Assembly: GCF_015277875.1 (NCBI RefSeq)
Contig: NZ_CP063814.1
Span: forward strand, 1,178,001-1,242,000
Reading direction: 5' to 3'
Length of the DNA stretch: 64,000 nucleotides
DNA from: Microbacterium luteum
GTDB taxonomy: Bacteria > Actinomycetota > Actinomycetes > Actinomycetales > Microbacteriaceae
This document shows positions 8,850 to 17,328 of the stretch, piece after piece. The position numbers and the translations under genes were made by a program. The notes under the pieces are model-generated. The model searched no databases. It saw only the letters and a program-made list of their open reading frames with translations, and was not told the origin of the DNA. The stretch's first letter is position 1; every line of letters begins with the position of its first letter.

Positions 8850-9873
8850 GAAGAAGACGGTCGAGCTCGATCGGGAGCACGAGGTCGCACCCGGACTGGT
8901 CGCCAAGACCAAGAAGCGCCTGGTGGTGGCATCCGGCCGTTCTCACCACACGCTCGCCGAAGATGTGGCCACGGCCCTCGGCACCCAGCTGGTGCCCACC
9001 GAGTACCGCACCTTCGCCTCGGGGGAGATCCTGACCCGGTTCGAAGTCTCGATCCGCGGCTGCGACGTCTTCCTGGTGCAGTCCTTCGGTCCTCCGGTGA
9101 ACGAGTGGATCATGGAGCTGCTCATCATGCTGGATGCGGCCAAGCGCGCATCCGCCAAGCGCATCACCGTCGTCGCGCCCTACTACCCGTATTCGCGCCA
9201 GGACAAGAAGGGACGCGGACGCGAGCCGATCAGCGGTCGCCTGGTCGCCGATCTGCTGAAGACCGCCGGCGCCGATCGCGTGATGAGCGTCGACCTCCAC
9301 GCCGCCCAGATCCAGGGCTTCTTCGACGGCCCGGTCGACCATCTCTTCGCCAAGCCCGTGCTGCTGGAGTACTTCGAGCAGAACCTGTCGGGCGTCGATC
9401 GCTCGCAGCTCACCGTCGTCTCGCCCGACACCGGGCGCGTGCGCGTCGCGGACACCTGGTCGGACAGCCTCGGGGCGCCGTTGGCGATCATCCACAAGCG
9501 CCGCGACCCGAATGTCGCGAACCAGGTGACCGTCAACGAGATCGTCGGCGATGTCGAGGGGCGCGTGTGCCTGCTGGTCGACGACATGATCGACACCGGC
9601 GGCACGATCGTGAAGGCGGCCGAGGCGCTGAAGGCGAACGGAGCGCTCCGCGTGATCGTCGCGGCGACCCACGCGATCTTCAGCGACCCCGCGACGCAGC
9701 GGCTGCAGAGCGAGGCGATCGACGAGGTCGTCGTCACCGACACCGTGCCCATCCCCGACGACCGGCGCTTCCCGACGCTGACGGTGCTCCCCATCGCGCC
9801 GCTGCTGGCGCGGGCGATCCACGAGGTCTTCGAGGACGGCTCGGTCACGAGCATGTTCAACGGTGCCGCCTGA
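8839..9873 (+). CDS. prs: Ribose-phosphate pyrophosphokinase
   Basis: This 344-residue enzyme makes PRPP from ribose 5-phosphate and ATP for nucleotide, His and Trp synthesis. The PRPP-binding signature VDDMIDTGGT and the catalytic loop region SRQDKK are present. It is about 25 residues longer than most bacterial PRPP synthases because of a basic N-terminal extension (MARKKK...). It overlaps glmU by 11 nt, so the pair is probably co-translated, as is common in actinobacteria. Confidence 0.96.
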   Translation: MARKKKTVELDREHEVAPGLVAKTKKRLVVASGRSHHTLAEDVATALGTQLVPTEYRTFASGEILTRFEVSIRGCDVFLVQSFGPPVNEWIMELLIMLDAAKRASAKRITVVAPYYPYSRQDKKGRGREPISGRLVADLLKTAGADRVMSVDLHAAQIQGFFDGPVDHLFAKPVLLEYFEQNLSGVDRSQLTVVSPDTGRVRVADTWSDSLGAPLAIIHKRRDPNVANQVTVNEIVGDVEGRVCLLVDDMIDTGGTIVKAAEALKANGALRVIVAATHAIFSDPATQRLQSEAIDEVVVTDTVPIPDDRRFPTLTVLPIAPLLARAIHEVFEDGSVTSMFNGAA

Positions 9874-9969
9874 GCGCGATTCCCACAGGCCATTCATAGG
9901 CCGGCCAGACGCCGCGCCGTGGTGTCGCTGTCAGGGTGGAACCACGCCGCTCGATCCCCAGGAGATCTC

Positions 9970-10392
9970 ATGACCGTCCGTGCCGTCACCCCCGTCCGTG
10001 TCACCGCCGCGAGCATCGGCGTGGTCGGCGCCGCCCTTCTGGCCGGTTGCTCGAGCGCGGGTGCCGACGCTGCGGGCTCCTCCGGAAGCGCCGCCCCCTA
10101 CACCGACGGCACCTACACCGCCGAGGGATCCTATGCCACACCGGAGTCGGTGGAGGTGGTGACGGTCACCGTGACCCTGGAGGACGACGTCATCACGGCC
10201 GTCGAGGTGGTCGGCGACCCCACCAACGCCGAGTCGGAGCGCTACCAGTCCGAGTTCGTCGGCGGCATCGCCGCCGAGGTCGTCGGCAAGGACATCGACG
10301 ACGTCTCGGTGACCCGGGTGGCCGGCTCGTCGCTGACCAGCGGCGGCTTCACGCAGGCCCTCGACCAGATCAAGGCCGACGCGGCGGCGTGA
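9970..10392 (+). CDS. FMN-binding domain lipoprotein
   Basis: This 140-residue protein has a lipoprotein signal (lipobox LLAGC, Cys27), a short Ser/Ala/Gly linker and one FMN-binding domain of the NqrC/RnfG type. The C-terminal AGSSLTSGGFTQAL aligns with the flavinylation loop, usually SGAT-x-TS, so the acceptor here would be Ser rather than Thr. The next gene encodes an ApbE flavin transferase, which supports covalent FMN attachment outside the membrane. The start ATG follows AGGAGA. A role as extracytoplasmic electron carrier is inferred. Confidence 0.85.
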   Translation: MTVRAVTPVRVTAASIGVVGAALLAGCSSAGADAAGSSGSAAPYTDGTYTAEGSYATPESVEVVTVTVTLEDDVITAVEVVGDPTNAESERYQSEFVGGIAAEVVGKDIDDVSVTRVAGSSLTSGGFTQALDQIKADAAA

Positions 10393-10393
10393 G

Positions 10394-11257
10394 GTGACCG
10401 TCGCACCCGCGATGTGGCGATTCGATGCCATCGGCGTGCCCTGGCGGGTCGAGACACCCGAACCGGTCCCGGGAGCCGACCGGGCGCGCGTCGGGCACCT
10501 CATCGAGGACTTCGACCGTTCCTGGTCCCGCTTCCGTGACGACTCGGTCGTCGCCGCTCTCGCTCGGGGTGCGGGCTCTGCTCCGGCGCCGGCGGACGCC
10601 GTGATGCTGCTCGACACGCTGTCCGCAGCGGCGGAGGCCACGGCAGACGCCGTGACGCCGCTCGCGGGAGACGCGCTGGAAGCCCTCGGCTACGACGCCG
10701 ACCTCACGCTGCGTCCGGCCGGCGTCCACCCGGCGCTTCCGTGGCGCGAGGTGCTCTCGTGGACGAGACGGGAGATCACGCTCACCCGTCCGGCGACGAT
10801 CGATGTCGGCGCGCTCGGCAAGGGGCGACTGGTGGATCTCGTGTTCCAGTCGTTGCATCACCTTGCCGGCCCGCTCGTGGTGGACGCCAGCGGCGACCTG
10901 CGCTCGCGGGGCGCGGTGGAGCGCGTCGGCCTCGAGCATCCGTACGACCCGGATCGGGTGATCGGCGTGTGGGAGTTTGAGGATGCGGCGCTGTGCGCCT
11001 CGGCGACGAACCGGCGTGCGTGGGGCGACGGGCTGCACCACGTGATCGACGGACGCACGGGAGAGCCGGTGCGAACGATCGTCGCGACCTGGGCGGTCGC
11101 CGACGACGCGATGACCGCGGATGCCGTCGCGACGGCCCTCTTCTTCGACGGAGGTCCACGCTTCGCCCACGACCGGGGCGTGGCGTGGGTGCGCATGACC
11201 ACCGACGGTCGTGCCGAGTACTCCCCGGGGTGCGCGGCACGTCTGTTCACCGCGTGA
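10394..11257 (+). CDS. apbE: ApbE family FAD:protein FMN transferase
   Basis: The 287-residue protein matches the ApbE family, which transfers FMN from FAD onto Ser/Thr of target proteins. Visible family segments are DVGALGKGRLVD, VDASGDLRSRG, HHVIDGRTGEP and the metal-site region MTADAVATALF. No signal peptide is evident in this start choice. GTG 10394 begins one base after the lipoprotein stop, so the two are coupled and the lipoprotein is the likely substrate. Its 3' end overlaps the convergent lipoprotein gene by 11 nt. Confidence 0.88.
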   Translation: MTVAPAMWRFDAIGVPWRVETPEPVPGADRARVGHLIEDFDRSWSRFRDDSVVAALARGAGSAPAPADAVMLLDTLSAAAEATADAVTPLAGDALEALGYDADLTLRPAGVHPALPWREVLSWTRREITLTRPATIDVGALGKGRLVDLVFQSLHHLAGPLVVDASGDLRSRGAVERVGLEHPYDPDRVIGVWEFEDAALCASATNRRAWGDGLHHVIDGRTGEPVRTIVATWAVADDAMTADAVATALFFDGGPRFAHDRGVAWVRMTTDGRAEYSPGCAARLFTA

Positions 11258-12344
11258 CAGCGGCCGCGATGGCGGCCCAGTGCGCCTCCGTCATCGACGA
11301 CACCGGCGTGACGCCCGCGGGCATCCGTCCCTCGATCGCGGTCAGCGCGTCGCGCAGGTCGTCTGCGCTGAGCGTGCCGTCATCGTCCCAGAGTCCCACC
11401 GACAGCACCACGCGCATCGGGTCGACACCCGCTGAGGCGAGCTCGCGACCGACGAAGCCGACCTCGGCGGGCGCGCGATCCACCAGTCCGACGTAGCACC
11501 ACAGGATCAGTCGATCCGCCACCGACAGCAGGGCGCGATAGTCGTGGCCGGAGTCGGCGCGTCCGGCGGCGGGGTCCTCCCAGTCGACACGCACATCCAC
11601 CGCCAGTGCGACGTCGTGGCGATGCACCGCGTTCGCCACCCTCCCCACCAGCTCGGTGATCGCGTCGCTTCGCCATGCCGCGATCTCCCGGGCATCCGTG
11701 CGGATCCGTCCGTCCGCGGTCATCGGCCACGCGGTCAGCCCGGAATGCTCGCGGAAGGACGCGAGGTCGTCGGCCCCGAAGGTGTGATCGGCCAGCAGTT
11801 CCGTGATGGCGACCTCATCCGGACGGTACCGTTGCGCGATGTCCTCGGCGAGCGCGACGAGGTCTGCGCCCACGGGGCCTGCCCAGGCGGCGAGCGACGG
11901 GAAATCGTCGCTTCGTCGGCCGTCGGCCGTCGTTCCCGCGAGGTGCGGCGAAGCAGCGAGGAGCGCCGGAGCCAGCGCATCGATCGTGAGGGTCACCCGC
12001 CGCCCTCCGTCGGAGGTCCACGGCCGCAGCTGCTGGAGGGCCTCTTCGACGTAGTCCCGTCCGGACCGGATGACCTCCGAGGAGGGTTCGCCGACGAGGT
12101 CGGGGGGAAAGGCGAGCCAGTCGATGCGCCCCACCGCGAGCGAGACTTCGCCGACGTCCGCCTCTCGCAGGTGATCGACCAGGTCGGCCCAGTCGGTGTC
12201 GCCGACGAGCGTCTCGAAGCCGATCCCGATCGTCGTGACCACCGCGCGGTCGGCACCGGCGTCATCATCAGCCGGGGAAGGCGCGCAGGACGCGAGGAGG
12301 AAGGCGACCGAGAGGCCCGCGACTGCACGCGCACCGCCGCTCAC
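11247..12344 (-). CDS. Lipoprotein, putative glycoside-hydrolase-like protein of a glycan operon
   Basis: The 365-residue product has a lipoprotein signal with LLASC (Cys20). The rest looks like an alpha/beta barrel: alternating strand segments such as GIGFETLVG, VTLTIDAL, VAITELL and ALAVDVRVDW end in VVLSVGLW. I recognise no named family with certainty; a PgaB-type or other TIM-barrel hydrolase fits the context. The start GTG (12344) overlaps the stop of the upstream synthase gene in a GTGA quartet, so longer starts are rejected. It is the last gene of the four-gene minus-strand operon. Confidence 0.6.
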   Translation of the reverse strand: MSGGARAVAGLSVAFLLASCAPSPADDDAGADRAVVTTIGIGFETLVGDTDWADLVDHLREADVGEVSLAVGRIDWLAFPPDLVGEPSSEVIRSGRDYVEEALQQLRPWTSDGGRRVTLTIDALAPALLAASPHLAGTTADGRRSDDFPSLAAWAGPVGADLVALAEDIAQRYRPDEVAITELLADHTFGADDLASFREHSGLTAWPMTADGRIRTDAREIAAWRSDAITELVGRVANAVHRHDVALAVDVRVDWEDPAAGRADSGHDYRALLSVADRLILWCYVGLVDRAPAEVGFVGRELASAGVDPMRVVLSVGLWDDDGTLSADDLRDALTAIEGRMPAGVTPVSSMTEAHWAAIAAAVTR

Positions 12345-13573
12345 GGCTCCGCTCCGACCGGACGCGGCGACCTGACGCCGGTGCGCACGAGTTTGTTCCA
12401 CGCCGCCGGACGCCCTCGCGCCTCACCGGCGATGGCTGCCACCATGACGGCGCTCATCATCATCGAGTACGCCGGCCACAGCGGCAGGGCGTAGGCATGG
12501 CGCAGATCCGCCCAGGCGTCGTTGAGACAGACCGCGAGGAGGACCAGCGCTGCCGAGACCGGAAGGCCCAGCCACAGCAGCGCCCCCCAGATGTCGGCAT
12601 CCACCCCCACCGCCCCCGTCATCAGGGTGATGGCCAGCAGGGGGAGGGCGGCCACCTGGACCACCGGCAGCACGACCGACGCGACCAGAAGCGGCGCGAG
12701 AGAGAGTCCGAAGAGTCCGTAGCGCGGACGCCCGATCAGGTCCGCGTGCACGCGCACCGTCTGCAGCAGCCCGCGCCCCCAGCGCACGCGCTGCCGCCAG
12801 AGCCCGCGAAGGGTGGACGGGGACTCGGCGTAGACCACCGCGCGGGGGGCGAACACGACACGTCCGTGCGCGCGGTGGATGCGCCAGGTGAGTTCGGGAT
12901 CCTCCCCGATGCATCCGGCGCGCAGTGGACCCACCGCGTCGAGGATCGCGCGGCGGAAGGCGCCGGCGTTCCCGGAGACGACCGGCAGCACGCCGAAGAA
13001 GGACTGGGCTCGACGCATGAGTCCCGTTCCGACGTGCCCGATCACCGCGAGGAATCGCGTCTGCACGCGGTCGAGGTTGACGGGGCGATCGTCGCCGCAC
13101 ACCGCCGCGACCGTCGGATCGGCGAAGGGCCGGAGGAGCTCGGTGAAGGTCTGCGCCGTGAACACGCCGTCGGCGTCGACGAGGAGCACGATGCTGCCGC
13201 TGGTGCGTGCGATGCCGGCGTTCAGGGCCGCGGCCTTTCCCGCGTTCTCCTGCGTCATCGCGATGACCCCCGCGTACTCGCCCGCGAGCGCGCGCATCCG
13301 CGAGAACGTGCCGTCGGTCGAACCGTCGTCGACCAGCACGACCTCCAGGCCGGCCGGGGCATGGGCGATGATCGAGCGCACGCAGCCGTCGAGCACGACG
13401 CCCTCGTTGTAGGCCGGCACCACCACGCTCACCGACAGCGTCGGCGGCGGCGTCGTGGACCGGCGGACACGGTCACGGATCTCCTCGGCGATCGCGAACG
13501 GGGCGAGGAGGAGTCGCGCGACTGCGAACAGCATCCACGCGATCCCCGCGACGAGCATCACCGCCTCGATCAT
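12341..13573 (-). CDS. Membrane glycosyltransferase family 2 (processive synthase type)
   Basis: This 410-residue enzyme has an N-terminal helix (about 4-28), a cytoplasmic GT2 domain and several C-terminal helices (about 285-400). The signature residues of processive chitin/hyaluronan/PgaC-like synthases are visible: VDDGS (81-85), VDADG (132-136), GEDPE (223-227) and QRVRW (261-265). It therefore probably polymerises and exports a polysaccharide. Its ATG overlaps the upstream stop by one base (TGATG). Confidence 0.85.
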   Translation of the reverse strand: MIEAVMLVAGIAWMLFAVARLLLAPFAIAEEIRDRVRRSTTPPPTLSVSVVVPAYNEGVVLDGCVRSIIAHAPAGLEVVLVDDGSTDGTFSRMRALAGEYAGVIAMTQENAGKAAALNAGIARTSGSIVLLVDADGVFTAQTFTELLRPFADPTVAAVCGDDRPVNLDRVQTRFLAVIGHVGTGLMRRAQSFFGVLPVVSGNAGAFRRAILDAVGPLRAGCIGEDPELTWRIHRAHGRVVFAPRAVVYAESPSTLRGLWRQRVRWGRGLLQTVRVHADLIGRPRYGLFGLSLAPLLVASVVLPVVQVAALPLLAITLMTGAVGVDADIWGALLWLGLPVSAALVLLAVCLNDAWADLRHAYALPLWPAYSMMMSAVMVAAIAGEARGRPAAWNKLVRTGVRSPRPVGAEP

Positions 13574-14505
13574 CAGGGCATCCCGTGCGCACGAAGCACC
13601 GATGACAGTACAGCCGGTGCGGCCGCGGACTGCGCGCCGAACCGCGCGTTCACCTCGAGGACGACGGGAAGGCCCGTGTCGTCGCGGCGGACATCGACAT
13701 CGGCAGGGCCGGTCACCCCCAGGGCCGTGACCGCCGCCCACGCGATGTCTCCGACGTCGACCGCGCCCTCATCGACGACGCAGCTCACGGCGTTCCCGAT
13801 CGTTCCGCCGCTCAACGCCGTCTTGCGCAGGACGACGACGGCGCCGTCATCCGCCCCGACGGGTCGATGGATCTGCACGCAGTACTCGGTGCCGGGAGCG
13901 AAGCGCTGGATGAGCGCCCCCGATGCCGGCCACGGATCGCTCGCGTGCCGCACGACCGAGACACCGCGCGCGCCGCGCGAGATCCGCGGCTTGAGCACGA
14001 GCGGGCCGCCGAGCACGCGCAGGGCCGATGCCGCGGTGTGGAATTCGCCCGCGTCGGCGAAGTCCGGAACGCCGACGCCGGCGCGTCGCAGGGTCTGCAT
14101 CGTCAGGAGCTTGTCCGAGGCGAGGGCGACCGCGGCCGCCGACGCGATCACGACGGAGCGGCGTGGCGGCTCCGGTGGCAGGGCGGCTCCGGGGTGGCCG
14201 GGTATCGACGGTCGGACACCCGCCAGCAGGGGTGCCGCGACCGCGACGATCGGGAGCTCCTCCGACACCGTCGGGATCAACAGGTCGACCTCGTAGTACT
14301 CCAGCAGGTGGTGCAGCGTGGCGAGATACTCCGACGAGGTCGCGGGGGGAATGCGCAGCACGAGCCGGGCATCGGAGGAGGCGAGCTCCCGCATGTCCGC
14401 ACCGATCGTGAAGACCGGATCGTCGGCGAACGCGAAGGGCCGCAGCTGCGCGGCCAGCGCTCGTCCGGCCGGTCCACCGACGCCCGTGAGCAGGACGGTC
14501 TTCAC
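13573..14505 (-). CDS. ATP-grasp / CarB-like ligase domain protein
   Basis: The 310-residue protein begins with a Rossmann-like segment (VLLTGVGGPAGRALAAQL) and continues with an ATP-grasp fold: ASDKLLTM, PLVLKPRISRGARGV and the metal site VLEVNARFG. Such proteins resemble the carbamoyl-phosphate synthase large subunit and ligate a carboxylate to an amine. Substrate is unknown; modification of a sugar amine or polymer end is plausible from context. GTG 14505 overlaps the upstream PIG-L stop by 4 nt. Confidence 0.75.
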   Translation of the reverse strand: MKTVLLTGVGGPAGRALAAQLRPFAFADDPVFTIGADMRELASSDARLVLRIPPATSSEYLATLHHLLEYYEVDLLIPTVSEELPIVAVAAPLLAGVRPSIPGHPGAALPPEPPRRSVVIASAAAVALASDKLLTMQTLRRAGVGVPDFADAGEFHTAASALRVLGGPLVLKPRISRGARGVSVVRHASDPWPASGALIQRFAPGTEYCVQIHRPVGADDGAVVVLRKTALSGGTIGNAVSCVVDEGAVDVGDIAWAAVTALGVTGPADVDVRRDDTGLPVVLEVNARFGAQSAAAPAVLSSVLRAHGMP

Positions 14506-15500
14506 GGCTGCCTGCCGTCGACGGGCTCGAGCCGCGTCGATGCGGTGCGGATTTCGAGGGTCTCCGCGCGGTGCTCGGAGCGGACGATGCTCGGTGCGCG
14601 GTGGTCGCCCACGAGCATCCGCATCTGCTCGAATCCCTCGGCGAACTCCACGCGGCCCTGGCTGCCGCGGAAGGCGGCCATGCCGCGCAGCCGATCCGCT
14701 CCCATGTAGGGCTTGCCGGACTGGTCCCGGTGGCGATGCACGGCGGCGATCTTCGCCGGCAGGTGGGCGCTGATGTCGACGAAGGCGGTCGGCGAGAACT
14801 CGCTGGTCACCGAGGGGGATTCGAAGCACAGGATGGAGGTCGCACGGCGCGCGGCGCGCATGACCGCATCGTGCACAGCGGCGTGGTCCTGATGCGCATC
14901 GTGGTGCGAGTGGGTGATGATGATGTCGGGCTCGATGCGCCGGAGCGTGTCTTCGATGGCGAGCACCATCTCGTTCGCGTGTTCGGCCAGACACGTGTCG
15001 GGGTGGTCGAGGACGTCGATGTCGACGAGTCCCATCGCGTGAGCCCCGGCGACCGCCTCATGGATCCGTCGCTCGGCATCGCCGCCTCGCGACCCGTGGC
15101 TCATCACCAGGCCGTGAACGTGCGCGCCCTCGGAGGCCCACCTCGCCAGGGTCCCGCCGGCGGCCAGCTCGAGGTCATCCGGATGCGCGCCGATGGCGAC
15201 GACCCGCAGCGGGGTCGCCGCTCCAGCTTCGGCGGTCACGCCGCGAATCCCCATGAGACCGAGGCCGACGAGGACCAGCGGCATCACGAGCGTCGCGCTG
15301 TGCAGTGCGACCGCGGCAGGGTCGCCCGCGCGGTCGGCGAGTTCGACGAGCAGGTTCAGAACGGCGATGACCAGCAGCGCAGCAGAGATGAGACAACCGC
15401 TTCGCGCTCGCTCCCGGTTCCGGTCGGAACCTCGGAGCGAGCATGCTCCGAGAACGATCACCGCACAGGAGGCGGCGACGACGGCATCGATGACGTGCAT
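14502..15500 (-). CDS. Membrane-anchored PIG-L family N-acetylglucosamine deacetylase
   Basis: Three hydrophobic segments occupy about residues 3-22, 36-55 and 68-88. A PIG-L/LmbE domain follows, with zinc motif AHPDDLE (105-111) and a histidine cluster HSHHDAHQDH (197-206). Members deacetylate GlcNAc-containing substrates. As first gene of the operon with a GT2 synthase, it may deacetylate polymer or lipid-linked precursor. The deacetylase domain follows the third helix; which membrane face it is on cannot be settled by eye. Confidence 0.83.
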   Translation of the reverse strand: MHVIDAVVAASCAVIVLGACSLRGSDRNRERARSGCLISAALLVIAVLNLLVELADRAGDPAAVALHSATLVMPLVLVGLGLMGIRGVTAEAGAATPLRVVAIGAHPDDLELAAGGTLARWASEGAHVHGLVMSHGSRGGDAERRIHEAVAGAHAMGLVDIDVLDHPDTCLAEHANEMVLAIEDTLRRIEPDIIITHSHHDAHQDHAAVHDAVMRAARRATSILCFESPSVTSEFSPTAFVDISAHLPAKIAAVHRHRDQSGKPYMGADRLRGMAAFRGSQGRVEFAEGFEQMRMLVGDHRAPSIVRSEHRAETLEIRTASTRLEPVDGRQP

Positions 15501-15634
15501 GGTGTGACCCCCAGCCCGCGGGGCCGTCTCCGGACGAACTCGCCGTCCGGGCCACTCCCCAGTGTCGCCCCGCAGGCTGACAGCATGCGTCCCGACGTGC
15601 GTCGAGACAACGGGTGGTGAGGCACCTGGGCGGA

Positions 15635-15655
15635 TTCTTCACGATTTCTTCACGG
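15635..15655. promoter_or_regulatory. Direct repeat TTCTTCACG with 11-bp period
   Basis: TTCTTCACG occurs at 15635 and again at 15646, exactly one helical turn apart, in the divergent region between the deacetylase and reductase genes. This is the usual architecture of OmpR/PhoP-family response-regulator sites. The cognate regulator is not known. Confidence 0.45.
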
Positions 15656-15741
15656 ATCCGGCGCTGTGCTTCGGGTGCTCTGGGATGTCTGCGACACGCG
15701 TGCGCCCGTCCACGGGGAGCCGGGACATGCGCCGGGAGAGT

Positions 15742-15747
15742 TAGCGT
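15742..15747 (+). promoter_or_regulatory. -10 box TAGCGT of a leaderless start
   Basis: TAGCGT ends 6 nt before the GTG at 15754, the spacing expected when transcription begins at the start codon. Confidence 0.55.
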
Positions 15748-15753
15748 GGGGGA

Positions 15754-17322
15754 GTGATCGCCACGCTGACCTCGTTCTCGAACCGCGTGTTCGCGGTGCT
15801 CGGCCGCCTGTCGATGTATCGGGTGGTGTTCCTCGCGCTGGTCGGGCTGAGCGCCGTCGCCCTCGTGGTGTCCGTCTTCGGGCTCGTCGCGCCCGGGCCG
15901 CTCGAGCTGCTCGCGACGCTCGCCGTGCTGCTCCTGGTCAGTGCGGCGACGGATGCGATCGCCCACCGGGTGCTGCGGCTCCCGCTGCGGCTCGAGTCCG
16001 CGCTCATCACCTCGTTCATCCTGCTGTTCGTGCTGCGACCCACTCTCGATCCCGCGGCGCTCGCCGGCATCGCCCTCGCCGGAGTCGTCGCCTCGGCGTC
16101 GAAGTACCTGCTCGCGTGGCGGGGCCGTCACATCTTCAACCCCGCCGCCGTCGGGGCGACCGTCCTCACCCTCTTCGGCGCCGCCGTGCCGGCGCTCGGC
16201 GCGTCGTCGTGGTGGGTGGGCACGCCGGTGCTGGCCGCGCCGGTCATCCTCTTCGGATTGGCCGTGCTGTGGCGTACCGAGAAGGTGCGCGTGGTCGCGC
16301 TCTTCCTCGTCGTCGCCGTCGGCGTGGGCGTGCTGCGGACGGCGGTGCAGTACCAGCAGGCGGGCATCACCGTGGCAGGAGCGGAGATCGTGGGGCCGGT
16401 GATCTGGGCCTCGCCGTTCCTCTTCCTCGGCGCCTTCATGCTCTCCGAGCCGCTCACGCTGCCGCCTCGTCGCTGGCAGCAGCTGAGCGTGGCCGCCCTC
16501 GTGGGCGTTCTCGCCGGGTGGCCCATCGACCTCGGCGCGGTCAGCCTCGGGCAGGAACGCGCCCTCCTCATCGGGAACCTGCTCGCCTTCGCGTTCACGT
16601 TCCGCACAGCGGTGCGCCTGACGCTCATCGGCCGTCGCCACCTCACGCCCACGGTGCAGGAGCTGAGCTTCCGCGCCAAGCGACCGTTGCGATTCGACCC
16701 GGGCCAGTTCCTCGAGCTCGATGTTCCGCACCACCGGCCCGACGCGCGAGGAACCCGTCGCGAGTTCAGCATCGTCTCGGCGCCCGCCGACGCTCCCGAG
16801 GTTCGGGTCGCGTTCCGGGATGCGGTGACGGCGGGCAAGGCCCAGAGCAGCTACAAGAAAGCGCTCGCCGAGGTGACCGAGGGATCGTCGCTGGCTGTCA
16901 CCGGCGTCTGGGGGGACTTCCTGCTCCCGTCCAGCACCACGAGCCCGGTGCTCATGGTGGCCGCTGGGATCGGCGTCACGCCGTTCGTCTCGCAGCTCCG
17001 GCAGGGGCGACTGACCGATCAGGATCGCGACGTCGTGCTCGTCTACGTCGCCGCAGAGGCGTCCGAACTGGTGTTCCGCGACGAGATCGAGGCGTCCGGC
17101 GTTCCCGTGATCGTCTTCACCCGCGACGAACCGGACCAGCTGCCGTCGCACTGGCGCTGGGCGCGCGGAGTGCGACTGGATGCCGACGGCCTGCTGCGGG
17201 TCGTGCCAGACATCGCGATGCGCCATGCCTACATCTCGGGTCCGCCACGACTGATCGCGGATCTTGCGCCCGCGCTCGATAAGGCGCGGTCGATCACGAC
17301 CGACGCCTTCTCGGGCTACTGA
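15754..17322 (+). CDS. Membrane RnfD/NqrB-like protein fused to a ferredoxin-NADP reductase domain
   Basis: The 522-residue protein combines an N-terminal membrane domain (about 1-285; roughly nine helices, with RnfD-like RHIFNPAAVG) and a cytoplasmic FNR-type module. The FNR part shows the FAD motif RREFSIVSA, the NAD(P) motif AAGIGVTPF and C-terminal YISGPPRLI. It would move electrons from NAD(P)H through the membrane, plausibly to the flavinylated lipoprotein encoded 4 kb upstream. The GTG start appears leaderless. A 13-bp tandem duplication spans its stop codon. Confidence 0.85.
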   Translation: MIATLTSFSNRVFAVLGRLSMYRVVFLALVGLSAVALVVSVFGLVAPGPLELLATLAVLLLVSAATDAIAHRVLRLPLRLESALITSFILLFVLRPTLDPAALAGIALAGVVASASKYLLAWRGRHIFNPAAVGATVLTLFGAAVPALGASSWWVGTPVLAAPVILFGLAVLWRTEKVRVVALFLVVAVGVGVLRTAVQYQQAGITVAGAEIVGPVIWASPFLFLGAFMLSEPLTLPPRRWQQLSVAALVGVLAGWPIDLGAVSLGQERALLIGNLLAFAFTFRTAVRLTLIGRRHLTPTVQELSFRAKRPLRFDPGQFLELDVPHHRPDARGTRREFSIVSAPADAPEVRVAFRDAVTAGKAQSSYKKALAEVTEGSSLAVTGVWGDFLLPSSTTSPVLMVAAGIGVTPFVSQLRQGRLTDQDRDVVLVYVAAEASELVFRDEIEASGVPVIVFTRDEPDQLPSHWRWARGVRLDADGLLRVVPDIAMRHAYISGPPRLIADLAPALDKARSITTDAFSGY

Positions 17323-17328
17323 CTCGGG

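Noticed and set aside
12497..14296. A 599-codon plus-strand frame across the GT2 and ATP-grasp genes
   Set aside because: It is a shadow of two motif-bearing, coupled minus-strand genes.
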